Of a stretch of 64,000 bases of DNA, positions 18,907 through 26,911 are shown piece after piece. The position numbers and the translations under genes are program-made. Numbering within the stretch: position 1 is the stretch's first letter; each line of letters begins with the position of its first letter. Source of the DNA: an uncultured Propionibacteriaceae bacterium (GTDB lineage Bacteria; Actinomycetota; Actinomycetes; Propionibacteriales; Propionibacteriaceae); contig CALBCJ010000013.1 in the NCBI GenBank assembly GCA_937926975.1, forward strand, positions 62,001-126,000, given 5' to 3'. The notes beneath the pieces are model-generated. The model was not told the DNA's origin. It saw nothing but the letters and a program-made list of their open reading frames with translations, and made no database searches.

Positions 18907-20154
18907 ATGAACCTCCACGGCGTGGCCGCCCTGGTCGTCTCGGCGGCCCTGGCCCTCGCTGGCTGCGGCTCCAGCTCCACCGCACCCGGCGCCTCCACCT
19001 CTGCTTCCCAGGCCCCTGCAGCCGGCCAGATCACGGTCTGGGTCGACGCCAACCGGCAGCCGGTCCTCAAGGACGTAGCCGACCAGTTCACCAAGGAGAC
19101 CGGCGTCGCTGTCGACCTGCAGGTCAAGGACTTCTCCACCATCCGTGATGACGCCATCACCCAGATCCCGACCGGCAAGGGTCCCGACATCCTGATCGGC
19201 GCCCACGACTGGACCGGCAAGCTGGTCCAGAACGGCGTGGTCGCCCCGGTTGAGCTGGGCAGCAAGGCCTCCCAGTTCCAGTCGGTCTCGGTCCAAGCGA
19301 TGACCTACGAGGGCAAGGTCTACGGCGTCCCGTACTCGCTCGAGAACCTCGGCCTGCTGCGCAACACCGCCCTGGCCCCCACCGCCCCGACCAGCTGGGC
19401 CGACCTGGTCACCACCGGCAAGGCGGCGGTGAGCTCGGGCAAGGCCAAGTACCCGGTGCTGCTGGAGCTCGACCCGATGAAGGCCGACCCGTACCACCTC
19501 TACCCGCTGCAGGCCTCGTACGGCGCCCCGGTGTTCACCTCGAAGCCGGACGGCTCTCTGGACGCCACCACCATCGCCATGGGCAATGAGGGCGGCAAGC
19601 AGTTCGCCGCGGCCCTGGCCCAGTGGGGCAAGGACGGTGTGCTGAACCTCAGCATCTCGAAGGACATCGCCAAGGAGCAGTTCATCGCCGGCACCTCGCC
19701 GTACCTGGTGACCGGCCCCTGGAACCTGGCCGACATCAAGAAGGCCGGCATCCAGTACGCGATCGACCCGATCCCGGCCGCGGGCCCGCAGCCGGCCACT
19801 CCGTTCGTCGGTGTGCAGGGCTTCTTCCTCTCCGCGAAGAGCCAGAACGCGGTCGCGGCCAACACCTTCCTGCTGAACTACATCGGCTCGGAGAAGGTCC
19901 AGACCGCCCTGTACCAGGCCGGCAACCGCGCCCCGGCTCTGACCAGCGCCTTCAACGCAGCCCAGTCCGACAAGGACGTGGCGGGCTTCGGCGCGATCGG
20001 CGCCACCGGTGTGCCGATGCCGAACGTGCCGGCGATGGACCAGGTGTGGACCGACTGGGGCACCACCGAGGCTCAGCTGATCGGCGGCAAGGCCGCTGAC
20101 CCGGCCGCCGCCTGGACTCAGATGGTCGCCTCTATCCAGGCCAAGATCAAGTAG
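18907..20154 (+). CDS. malE: Maltose/maltodextrin-type ABC substrate-binding lipoprotein
   Basis: 415 residues. The signal peptide ends in the lipobox ALAGC (Cys near 19), followed by a Ser/Thr/Ala linker. The mature part follows MalE closely: QITVWVDANRQPVLKDVADQFTKETGVAVDLQVKD, GKGPDILIGAHDWTGKLVQNGVV, YGVPYSLENLGLLRN and EQFIAGTSPYLVTGPWNLADIKKAGI. It captures maltodextrins outside the cell for the MalFG channel encoded next. ATG 18907 has GAAAGG about 10 bases upstream. A 12-bp hairpin after the stop probably protects this mRNA and lets the binding protein be made in excess. Confidence 0.92.
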   Translation: MNLHGVAALVVSAALALAGCGSSSTAPGASTSASQAPAAGQITVWVDANRQPVLKDVADQFTKETGVAVDLQVKDFSTIRDDAITQIPTGKGPDILIGAHDWTGKLVQNGVVAPVELGSKASQFQSVSVQAMTYEGKVYGVPYSLENLGLLRNTALAPTAPTSWADLVTTGKAAVSSGKAKYPVLLELDPMKADPYHLYPLQASYGAPVFTSKPDGSLDATTIAMGNEGGKQFAAALAQWGKDGVLNLSISKDIAKEQFIAGTSPYLVTGPWNLADIKKAGIQYAIDPIPAAGPQPATPFVGVQGFFLSAKSQNAVAANTFLLNYIGSEKVQTALYQAGNRAPALTSAFNAAQSDKDVAGFGAIGATGVPMPNVPAMDQVWTDWGTTEAQLIGGKAADPAAAWTQMVASIQAKIK

Positions 20155-20163
20155 TCTGATCCC

Positions 20164-20192
20164 GGTGGGCTCTGCGTCCAGCAGAGCCCACC
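20164..20192 (+). terminator. 12-bp perfect hairpin between malE and malF
   Basis: GGTGGGCTCTGC pairs with GCAGAGCCCACC around the loop GTCCA, 9 bases after the malE stop and 33 before malF. It is a likely partial terminator or mRNA-stabilising stem, a known feature of binding-protein operons. Confidence 0.65.
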
Positions 20193-20224
20193 GTCGGCTG
20201 TCCGTCCTTTCGACCGGAGACCCC

Positions 20225-21790
20225 ATGAGCTCTGCCGCCCCGTCCTACTCCCCTCGCTTCTCGTCCTCTGTCCTGCCCCTGCTCGTCAAGATCGTGCTCC
20301 TCGGCCTGGTCGACGCCTTCGCTGTCGCCGTGGCGATGGCGCTGGCTGCCGCAGCAGAGTGGCTGGTCCTGGGGGTCGTCGTCCTGGTGACGGTCGTCAT
20401 CAACGTGATCTACCTGGTACCGAACCGGTTCCTCCCGGGGAAGTACCTCGCGCCAGGGCTGATCTTCCTGCTGGTCTTCCAGGTCTTCATCGTGCTCTAC
20501 TCCGGCTACGTGGCCTTCACCAACTACGGCGACGGGCACAACTCCTCCAAGACCGACGCCATCGCTGCCATCCAGGCCAACAACCAGGAGCGGGTCAACG
20601 ACACCGAGTACCCCTGCGCCATCGCCGAGAAGGACGGTCGGCTGTGGGTCGTGGTGGCGCACGAGGGCAAGGTCCTGGTCGGCAGCAGCGAGGAGCCCCT
20701 GCGGGAGGCGGCCGGTGCCGAGCTCGGCGCCACGGGGGCCCCGGTCAAGGCCGACGGCTTCACCATCCTCCAGCTCGGCCAGCTGCTGTCCCGCTCGTCG
20801 GAGGTGACCGCGCTCAGTGTCCCGTTCAGCTCTGACCCGGGCGACGGCTACCTGCGGACCCCGACCGGGCAGGTCGCCTACCTCTACCAGCCGTCGATCA
20901 CGTACGACAAGGGCGCTGACACCATGACCGCCCGCGACGGGACCGTGTACCGCGACACCGGCACCGGGGCCTTCGTCTCCGACGACGGTCGCCGGATCGA
21001 GCCGGGCTGGAAGATCAACGTCGGGTTCGCGAACTTCAGCAAGGCCTTCGGGGAGCAGTCGATCCGCGGCCCGCTGCTCAAGGTGACCTCCTGGACCTTC
21101 GCCTTCGCCTTCCTGTCGGTGCTCACCACCTTCGCGCTGGGGCTGTTCCTGGCGATCGTCTTCAACGACCCCCGGATGCGGGGGCGCAGGGTCTACCGGA
21201 CGATCATGATCCTCCCGTACGCCTTCCCCGCCTTCCTGTCCGGGCTGGTTTGGAGCGGCCTGTTCAACCCGGAGTTCGGCTTCATCAACGACGTCCTGCT
21301 CGGCGGCACCCACGTCGACTGGGTCAACAACGCCTGGCTGGCCCGGATCACGGTGCTGATCGCCAACCTCTGGCTCGGGTTCCCGTACATGTTCCTGGTC
21401 TCCACGGGGGCCCTGCAGGCGATCCCGGAGGAGGTGATGGAGGCCGCCCGGGTCGACGGCGCGACCGCGCTGCAGACCTTCTGGCACATCAAGCTGCCGC
21501 TGCTGATGGTCCCGCTGGCACCGCTGCTGATCTCGTCGTTCGCCTTCAACTTCAACAACTTCTCGCTGATCTACATGCTCACCAAGGGCGGGCCCCGCTT
21601 CCCCGAGGCGGGCATCGACGCCGGGGGCACCGACCTGCTGATCTCCCTGGTCTACAAGGTGGCCTTCGGAGCCGGGACCGGGCGTGACTACGGCCTGGCC
21701 AGCGCCTTCGCGATCATCATCTTCATCGTCATCGCTGCCGTCTCCTACCTGGGGTTCCGGCAGACCAAGAGCCTGGAGGAGCTGGCCTGA
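20225..21790 (+). CDS. malF: Maltose-type ABC permease MalF
   Basis: 521 residues. Three N-terminal hydrophobic segments precede an outside loop of about 170 residues (from YVAFTNYGDGHN to SKAFG), the enlarged P2 loop that marks MalF and touches the binding protein. The transport core follows with the EAA loop EEVMEAARVDGATALQTFWHIKLPLL, which docks the ATPase. It ends with YLGFRQTKSLEELA. ATG 20225 follows CGGAGA. The stop overlaps malG by one base (TGATG). No malK-type ATPase gene is near; a shared MsiK-like ATPase elsewhere is the probable partner. Confidence 0.92.
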   Translation: MSSAAPSYSPRFSSSVLPLLVKIVLLGLVDAFAVAVAMALAAAAEWLVLGVVVLVTVVINVIYLVPNRFLPGKYLAPGLIFLLVFQVFIVLYSGYVAFTNYGDGHNSSKTDAIAAIQANNQERVNDTEYPCAIAEKDGRLWVVVAHEGKVLVGSSEEPLREAAGAELGATGAPVKADGFTILQLGQLLSRSSEVTALSVPFSSDPGDGYLRTPTGQVAYLYQPSITYDKGADTMTARDGTVYRDTGTGAFVSDDGRRIEPGWKINVGFANFSKAFGEQSIRGPLLKVTSWTFAFAFLSVLTTFALGLFLAIVFNDPRMRGRRVYRTIMILPYAFPAFLSGLVWSGLFNPEFGFINDVLLGGTHVDWVNNAWLARITVLIANLWLGFPYMFLVSTGALQAIPEEVMEAARVDGATALQTFWHIKLPLLMVPLAPLLISSFAFNFNNFSLIYMLTKGGPRFPEAGIDAGGTDLLISLVYKVAFGAGTGRDYGLASAFAIIIFIVIAAVSYLGFRQTKSLEELA

Positions 21791-22680
21791 TGAGCGCCCC
21801 TGTCATCCCTAGCAAGCGGCCGTTCTCACTCGGGCGCTGGTTCGCCCAGACCGGGTGGCGCCACCTGGTGGGCCTGGTCGCTACCGTTTTCGCCGCCTTC
21901 CCGCTGGTCTACGTCCTGTCAGCCTCGCTCAACCCGTCGGGCACCCTGACCGGGTCCAACCGGCTGTTCCAGGTCTTCTCGCTGGAGAACTACCGGATCC
22001 TGCTCACCACCCCCTCCCAGCCGTACGGGCGCTGGTACCTGAACACGCTGCTGGTCGCCACCAGCTCGGCGCTGGGAACAGTCTTTCTCGGGGCTCTGGC
22101 CGCGTACGCCTTCTCCCGGATGCGGTTCACCGGCCGCCGGGTCGGGCTGCTGAGCCTGCTGCTGGTGCAGATGTTCCCGCAGATGCTGGGGATGGTGGCG
22201 ATCTTCCTGCTGCTGACCTGGCTCGGCGACATCGTGCCGGTGCTCGGGCTGGGCTCCGGGGTAGCGCTGGTGATGATCTACCTGGGTGGCGCGATGGGGG
22301 TCAACACCTACCTGATGTACGGCTTCTTCAACACCGTCCCGCTGTCGCTGGACGAGGCCGCCCGGGTCGACGGGGCTGGGCACGCGCGGATCTTCTTCAC
22401 GATCATCCTGCGCCTGGTGGCCCCGATCCTGGCGGTCGTCGGGCTGCTGTCGTTCATCAGCTCGGTGAACGAGTTCATCATCGCGTCGGTGGTGCTGGGC
22501 GGTGACCCGCAGGGGCAGACCCTGGCGGTCGGGCTGTACCAGTTCGTCTCACAGCTGTTCAACACCAACTTCCCGGTCTTCACCGCCGGTGCGGTGCTGG
22601 CAGCAATCCCTGTGATGGCACTGTTCCTCTACCTGCAGAAGTACATCGTCTCCGGCCTCACCGCCGGGGCGGTCAAGTAG
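21790..22680 (+). CDS. malG: Maltose-type ABC permease MalG
   Basis: 296 residues, six membrane segments. LVATVFAAFPLVYVLSASLNPSGTLTGSN, TLLVATSSALGTVFLGALAAYAFSRMRFTGR and the EAA loop PLSLDEAARVDGAGHARIFFTIILRLVAPIL are typical of MalG. It ends with LQKYIVSGLTAGAVK, the conserved C-terminal tail that reaches into the ATPase dimer. It forms the channel with MalF. The start ATG overlaps the malF stop, so the two are co-translated. Confidence 0.93.
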   Translation: MSAPVIPSKRPFSLGRWFAQTGWRHLVGLVATVFAAFPLVYVLSASLNPSGTLTGSNRLFQVFSLENYRILLTTPSQPYGRWYLNTLLVATSSALGTVFLGALAAYAFSRMRFTGRRVGLLSLLLVQMFPQMLGMVAIFLLLTWLGDIVPVLGLGSGVALVMIYLGGAMGVNTYLMYGFFNTVPLSLDEAARVDGAGHARIFFTIILRLVAPILAVVGLLSFISSVNEFIIASVVLGGDPQGQTLAVGLYQFVSQLFNTNFPVFTAGAVLAAIPVMALFLYLQKYIVSGLTAGAVK

Positions 22681-22737
22681 CCGAGTGGTGAGAGCCCCCA
22701 CGATGGCCGATACTTGAAGGGTCACGAAGGAGGCCCT

Positions 22738-23967
22738 GTGAAACCGGTCGCTCGTCATCGCACCGCTCTTGTCCCGGTCATCGCGGTGCTGCTCGCCCTG
22801 CTGGGCGCCTGCACCCACAGCAAGGCCGCCGAGCCCGCGGCCAGCGCCTCGTCCGAGGCGCCGACCAGCGCTGCGCCGACCCCGACCCCGAGCCAGGTCC
22901 CGTTCAACCTCACCACCAGCCTGGCTGACGGGGCCCAGGTGCCGGTCGACCACCGGTTCATGGCGGTCGCGGCGGGCGGCACGGTGACCTCGGTGAGCCT
23001 CACCTCGACCGACCCGCACCCGGAGAAGCAGACCGTTCCTGGCCAGCTCTCCCCCGACCAGACCACCTGGACTGCCGCCAGCCTGCTGGAGCCAGGCGTC
23101 TCGTACACGGCCGTGGTCCAGGCCGCGCCGACCGCCGGGGCCCCGGTCACCCAGACCGTACGGTTCTCGACCACGCCGCTGTCGAAGAAGCAGCAGGTCT
23201 TCGTGTACAACATCATCGGCGCCGGCCAGACGGTCGGGGTCGCCATGCCGGTCGTGGTGAGCTTCGACACCCCGGTCGCCGACAAGGCCAGCTTCCAGCG
23301 CGCCATGCACGTCACCAGCACGCCGGCCCAGAACGGCACCTGGAGCTGGCTGTCGGACACCGAGGCCCACTGGCGGCCCGAGGTCTACTGGCAGCCCGGC
23401 ACCCAGGTCAGCGTCAACATCGACGTCAACGGCGTCTCTGCCGGCAACGGCTACTACGGGCAGGAGTCGAAGCAGGCCACCTTCACCGTGGGGCGGGCCG
23501 CCCAGATCAGTGTCGACCTCGCTGCCCACACCGCCACCCAGCTGGTGAACGGGCAGCCGACCAGGGTCATCCCCGTCACCGGGGGCAAGTCCGGCTTCGA
23601 GACCCGGTCGGGGACCAAGGTCATCATGGAGCGGCTCGACTCGGTCGACATGAACGCCGCCACCACCGGGATCGGGCAGGGCTCGTCTGAGTTCTACGAC
23701 CTCAAGGGCGTCAAGTACGCGATGCGGGTCACCCAGTCAGGCGAGTTCTTCCACGCTGCTCCGTGGTCGTCTGGCTCGCACGGCAAGCGCAACGTCAGCC
23801 ACGGCTGTGTCGGGATGAGCACCACCAACGCCGACTGGCTGATGGCCAACACTCTGGTCGGCGACCCGGTGGTCTACACCGGCAGCTCGCGCGCTCTGGA
23901 GAAGGGCAACGGCTGGACCGACTGGAACATCAGCTACGAGGAGTTCAGGCAGGGCTCCGCCCTGTGA
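22738..23967 (+). CDS. L,D-transpeptidase lipoprotein, copy 1 (Sec type)
   Basis: 409 residues. A signal peptide with lipobox LGAC (Cys25) is followed by a Ser/Thr/Pro-rich tether. Two Ig-like domains (about 58-255) lead to the YkuD catalytic domain. This holds HAAPWSSGSHG and the active-site SHGCVGMS with Cys357. The arrangement is that of mycobacterial LdtMt2-type enzymes, which make 3-3 cross-links in peptidoglycan outside the membrane. GTG 22738 is preceded by AAGGAGG with 4-base spacing to the start region; a TTG at 22714 would be far less likely. GATACT at 22709-22714 may be the -10. The next gene is a close paralog. Confidence 0.93.
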   Translation: MKPVARHRTALVPVIAVLLALLGACTHSKAAEPAASASSEAPTSAAPTPTPSQVPFNLTTSLADGAQVPVDHRFMAVAAGGTVTSVSLTSTDPHPEKQTVPGQLSPDQTTWTAASLLEPGVSYTAVVQAAPTAGAPVTQTVRFSTTPLSKKQQVFVYNIIGAGQTVGVAMPVVVSFDTPVADKASFQRAMHVTSTPAQNGTWSWLSDTEAHWRPEVYWQPGTQVSVNIDVNGVSAGNGYYGQESKQATFTVGRAAQISVDLAAHTATQLVNGQPTRVIPVTGGKSGFETRSGTKVIMERLDSVDMNAATTGIGQGSSEFYDLKGVKYAMRVTQSGEFFHAAPWSSGSHGKRNVSHGCVGMSTTNADWLMANTLVGDPVVYTGSSRALEKGNGWTDWNISYEEFRQGSAL

Positions 23968-23974
23968 CCGCCTC

Positions 23975-24012
23975 GACCGGTTGGCCCCACGGGGATACTG
24001 GACCAACCGGTC
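23975..24012 (+). repeat. 10-bp inverted repeat between the two L,D-transpeptidase genes
   Basis: GACCGGTTGG (23975-23984) and CCAACCGGTC (24003-24012) are perfectly complementary around an 18-base centre. That centre contains the small stem CCCC-AC-GGGG and the hexamer GATACT. It begins 7 bases after the first stop codon and ends 20 bases before the second start. It may end the first transcript, act as an operator, or both. Confidence 0.5.
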
Positions 24013-24032
24013 AACGACCTGGGGAGGACTTG

Positions 24033-25235
24033 ATGACACTGTCCCGACGCGCGGTAGTCGCGCTGCTCGGCACCGGGGCCGCAGCCACGGTCGGCGGCTG
24101 CGCCCGGAGCGCGCCCAGCCTGGCCGGGCAGGCCGGGCAGGACGCGCCGGCCAGCACTGCGTCGGCGGTGCCGGAGGTGGTGATGACCCCCAACGTCGCC
24201 GAGGGCACCCCGGTCCCCGTTGACACCAAGGTCTCGGTCACCGCCTCTCAGGGCACCCTGGTTGAGGTCGGCATGATCTACACCGACCCCAAGGACGGGC
24301 CGCAAACGGTTCAGGGGACCCTGGCGCCCGATGCCACCACCTGGACCGCGAACTCGCTGCTGGAGCCCGGCCTGACGTACCAGCTGGTGATGCAGGGCCA
24401 GAACCCCGCCGGGGTGACGACCAGCCGGACCGCCAGCTTCACCACCCAGAACCTGTCGCTGAAGCAGCAGGTCTTCCCCACTATCGCCTCCAGCGGCACG
24501 GTCGGGGTGGCTATGCCCGTCGTGGTGCGCTTCGACGTCCCAGTCACAGACCGGGCCACGTTCCAGCAGCACATGAGCGTCACCGCCGAGCCGGCTACCG
24601 AGGGCAGCTGGAGCTGGTTGTCCTCGACCGAGGCTCACTGGCGCCCGCGGGAGCTGTGGAAGCCGGGCACCAAGGTGTCCATCAGCGTCGACATCAACTC
24701 GGTCCCGGCCGGCAACGGCCGGTACGGCCAGAAGTCGGTTTCGGGCTCGATGACCATCGCCCGCTCTGTGATCCTCAAGGCCGACCTGGCCAGCCACCAG
24801 ATGACGGTCGTCATCGACGGTGCCGCGGCCCGGACGATCCCGATCACGGGCGGCAAGCCGGGCTTCGAGACCCGCAGCGGCAAGAAGGTCCTGATGGAGA
24901 AGTTCGCGTCCCTCAAGATGGACGCCGCCTCGGTCGGGATCAGCAAGAACGACCCGGAGTACTACAACATCCCAGACGTCAAGTACGCGCTGCGCGAGAC
25001 CGACTCCGGTGAGTTCATCCACGCCGCCCCCTGGTCGGTCTCCTCGCAGGGCAAGGCCAACGTCAGCCACGGCTGCATCGGGGTCTCGACTGAGAACGGC
25101 GCCTGGCTTTTCAAGAACTGCCGGGTCGGTGACCTGATCGAGGTCACCGGCAGCAAGCGCGGCCTGGAGACTGGCAACGGCTGGACCGACTGGAACGTGT
25201 CGTACGAGCAGTTCCGCAAGGGCTCGGCGCTGTAG
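24033..25235 (+). CDS. L,D-transpeptidase lipoprotein, copy 2 (Tat-like signal)
   Basis: 400 residues, same layout as the preceding gene: signal, linker, two Ig-like domains, YkuD domain with HAAPW and SHGCIGVS (Cys348), and the shared C-terminus NGWTDWN...SYEQFRKGSAL. The signal differs: MTLSRRAVVALLGTG carries twin arginines at 5-6 and ends in VGGC (Cys23), so it is probably exported by Tat as a folded lipoprotein or uses either route. ATG 24033 follows GGGGAGG. The two copies probably arose by tandem duplication; both active sites are intact. Confidence 0.93.
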   Translation: MTLSRRAVVALLGTGAAATVGGCARSAPSLAGQAGQDAPASTASAVPEVVMTPNVAEGTPVPVDTKVSVTASQGTLVEVGMIYTDPKDGPQTVQGTLAPDATTWTANSLLEPGLTYQLVMQGQNPAGVTTSRTASFTTQNLSLKQQVFPTIASSGTVGVAMPVVVRFDVPVTDRATFQQHMSVTAEPATEGSWSWLSSTEAHWRPRELWKPGTKVSISVDINSVPAGNGRYGQKSVSGSMTIARSVILKADLASHQMTVVIDGAAARTIPITGGKPGFETRSGKKVLMEKFASLKMDAASVGISKNDPEYYNIPDVKYALRETDSGEFIHAAPWSVSSQGKANVSHGCIGVSTENGAWLFKNCRVGDLIEVTGSKRGLETGNGWTDWNVSYEQFRKGSAL

Positions 25236-25252
25236 CTCCCGAGCCCCCGCGA

Positions 25253-25276
25253 CCCGGTCCACGACGGTGGGCCGGG
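25253..25276 (+). terminator. 10-bp hairpin after the second L,D-transpeptidase gene
   Basis: CCCGGTCCAC pairs with GTGGGCCGGG (one T-G pair) around the loop GACG, 17 bases after the stop. No T-tract. Confidence 0.55.
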
Positions 25277-25326
25277 CCCGTACGTGACGATCCCGGATCA
25301 CAGGCTCACTGCCCTGCCGGGAACGG

Positions 25327-25332
25327 TAGGTT
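25327..25332 (+). promoter_or_regulatory. -10 element of the zwf operon
   Basis: TAGGTT, 33 bases before the zwf start, with GAGAGGG (25351-25357) as ribosome binding site between them. No clear -35. Confidence 0.4.
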
Positions 25333-25365
25333 GTGGCCAGACGACTGAAGAGAGAGGGCACAGCA

Positions 25366-26901
25366 GTGCCGGACGACAAGTTCAGCAACCCGCTGCGCGA
25401 CCAGCGGGACCGGCGGCTGCCCCAGATCGCCCCGCCGTGCGTCCTGGTGATCTTCGGGGTGACCGGTGACCTGGCCCGCAAGAAGGTCATGCCGGCCGTG
25501 TACGACCTGGCCAACCGGGGTCTGCTGCCGCCCGGCTTCGGGCTGGTCGGCTTCGCCCGGCGGAGCTGGGCAGACCAGGACTTCGCCCAGCTGGTGCACG
25601 ACTCCGTCCGTGACCACGCCCGGACCCCGTTCCGGGAGGAGGTCTGGCAGCAGCTGCTGGACGGGATCCGGTTCGTCCCCGGCGACCTCGACGACGACGG
25701 CGCCTGGGACCAGCTCTACGCCACCGTCACCGAGCTGGACCAGCTGCGCGGCACCGGCGGGAACCATGCCTTCTACCTGTCGATCCCGCCCGGGCTGTTC
25801 GAGCTAGTGATCAACCAGCTCCGCAAGCACCAGTTCGCCGACTCCCGTGGTGGGCGCTGGAGCCGGGTCGTGATCGAGAAGCCGTTCGGCCACGACCTGG
25901 ACAGCGCCAAGGAGCTGAACCGGGTGCTGTCGGGGGTCTTCGCCCCGGAGGCGGTGTTCCGGATCGACCACTACCTGGGCAAGGAGACGGTACAGAACCT
26001 GCTGGCGCTGCGGTTCGCCAACCAGATGTTTGAGCCGGTCTGGAACAACCACTACATCGACCATGTCCAGATCACGATGGCCGAGGACATCGGGGTCGGT
26101 GGCCGGGCCGGCTACTACGACGGGATCGGCGCGGCCCGCGACGTCATCCAGAACCACCTGCTCCAGCTGCTGGCACTGACCGCGATGGAGGAACCGGTCT
26201 CCTTCGACGCCACCAACCTGCGCCGGGAGAAGCAGAAGGTCCTCTCGGCGGTCACCCTGCCGGAGCGGATCGACCTGCACACCGCCCGCGGCCGGTACGC
26301 GCCGGGCTGGCTGGGCGGCCGTCCCGTGGTCGGCTACGAGGAGGAGGAAGGCTTCCGCGCCACCTCGAACACCGAGACCTACGCCGCCATCCGGCTCGGC
26401 ATCGACAGCCGCCGCTGGGCCGGGGTCCCGTTCTACCTGCGGACCGGCAAGCGGCTACCGCGGCGGGTGACCGAGATCGCGCTCGGCTTCAAGAAGGTCC
26501 CCCACGTCCCGTTCACCGCGCTCGACGTGGAGGACCTGGGCCGCAACGCCCTGGTGATGCGGATCCAGCCGGACGAGGGGGTCATCGTCCGCTTTGGCTC
26601 CAAGGTCCCCGGCACCCAGATGGAGATCCGCGACGTCAGCATGGACTTCTCGTACGGGGGCTCGTTCACCGAGGCCTCGCCGGAGGCGTACGAGCGGCTG
26701 GTCCTGGACGTCCTGCTGGGCGACCCGCCGCTGTTCCCGCAGCAGGAGGAGGTGGAGCTGGGCTGGCAGATCCTGGACCCGGTGCTCGACTACTGGGCCA
26801 GCCTGCCCGACAGTCCGGAGCCGTACCCGGCGGGCAGCTGGGGGCCGCAGTCGGGGCTGGACATGATCCGCCGTGACGGCCGGATGTGGCGCCGGCCCTG
26901 A
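25366..26901 (+). CDS. zwf: Glucose-6-phosphate dehydrogenase
   Basis: 511 residues. The dinucleotide-binding motif is IFGVTGDLARKK (about 29-40). The substrate site RIDHYLGKE, with its catalytic histidine region, sits near residue 200, and VVIEKPFGHDL precedes it. Later blocks FYLRTGKRLPRRVTEI and the C-terminal beta-sheet domain are complete. It makes 6-phosphogluconolactone and NADPH, the entry step of the oxidative pentose phosphate pathway. GTG 25366 is preferred by its ribosome binding site over an upstream in-frame start. It heads a three-gene operon with opcA (10-base gap) and the lactonase. Confidence 0.96.
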   Translation: MPDDKFSNPLRDQRDRRLPQIAPPCVLVIFGVTGDLARKKVMPAVYDLANRGLLPPGFGLVGFARRSWADQDFAQLVHDSVRDHARTPFREEVWQQLLDGIRFVPGDLDDDGAWDQLYATVTELDQLRGTGGNHAFYLSIPPGLFELVINQLRKHQFADSRGGRWSRVVIEKPFGHDLDSAKELNRVLSGVFAPEAVFRIDHYLGKETVQNLLALRFANQMFEPVWNNHYIDHVQITMAEDIGVGGRAGYYDGIGAARDVIQNHLLQLLALTAMEEPVSFDATNLRREKQKVLSAVTLPERIDLHTARGRYAPGWLGGRPVVGYEEEEGFRATSNTETYAAIRLGIDSRRWAGVPFYLRTGKRLPRRVTEIALGFKKVPHVPFTALDVEDLGRNALVMRIQPDEGVIVRFGSKVPGTQMEIRDVSMDFSYGGSFTEASPEAYERLVLDVLLGDPPLFPQQEEVELGWQILDPVLDYWASLPDSPEPYPAGSWGPQSGLDMIRRDGRMWRRP

Positions 26902-26911
26902 AGGAGACCCG

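Noticed and set aside
22689..22737. TTG 22714 as start of the first L,D-transpeptidase
   Set aside because: A strong AAGGAGG lies after it and just before GTG 22738, where the signal peptide begins.
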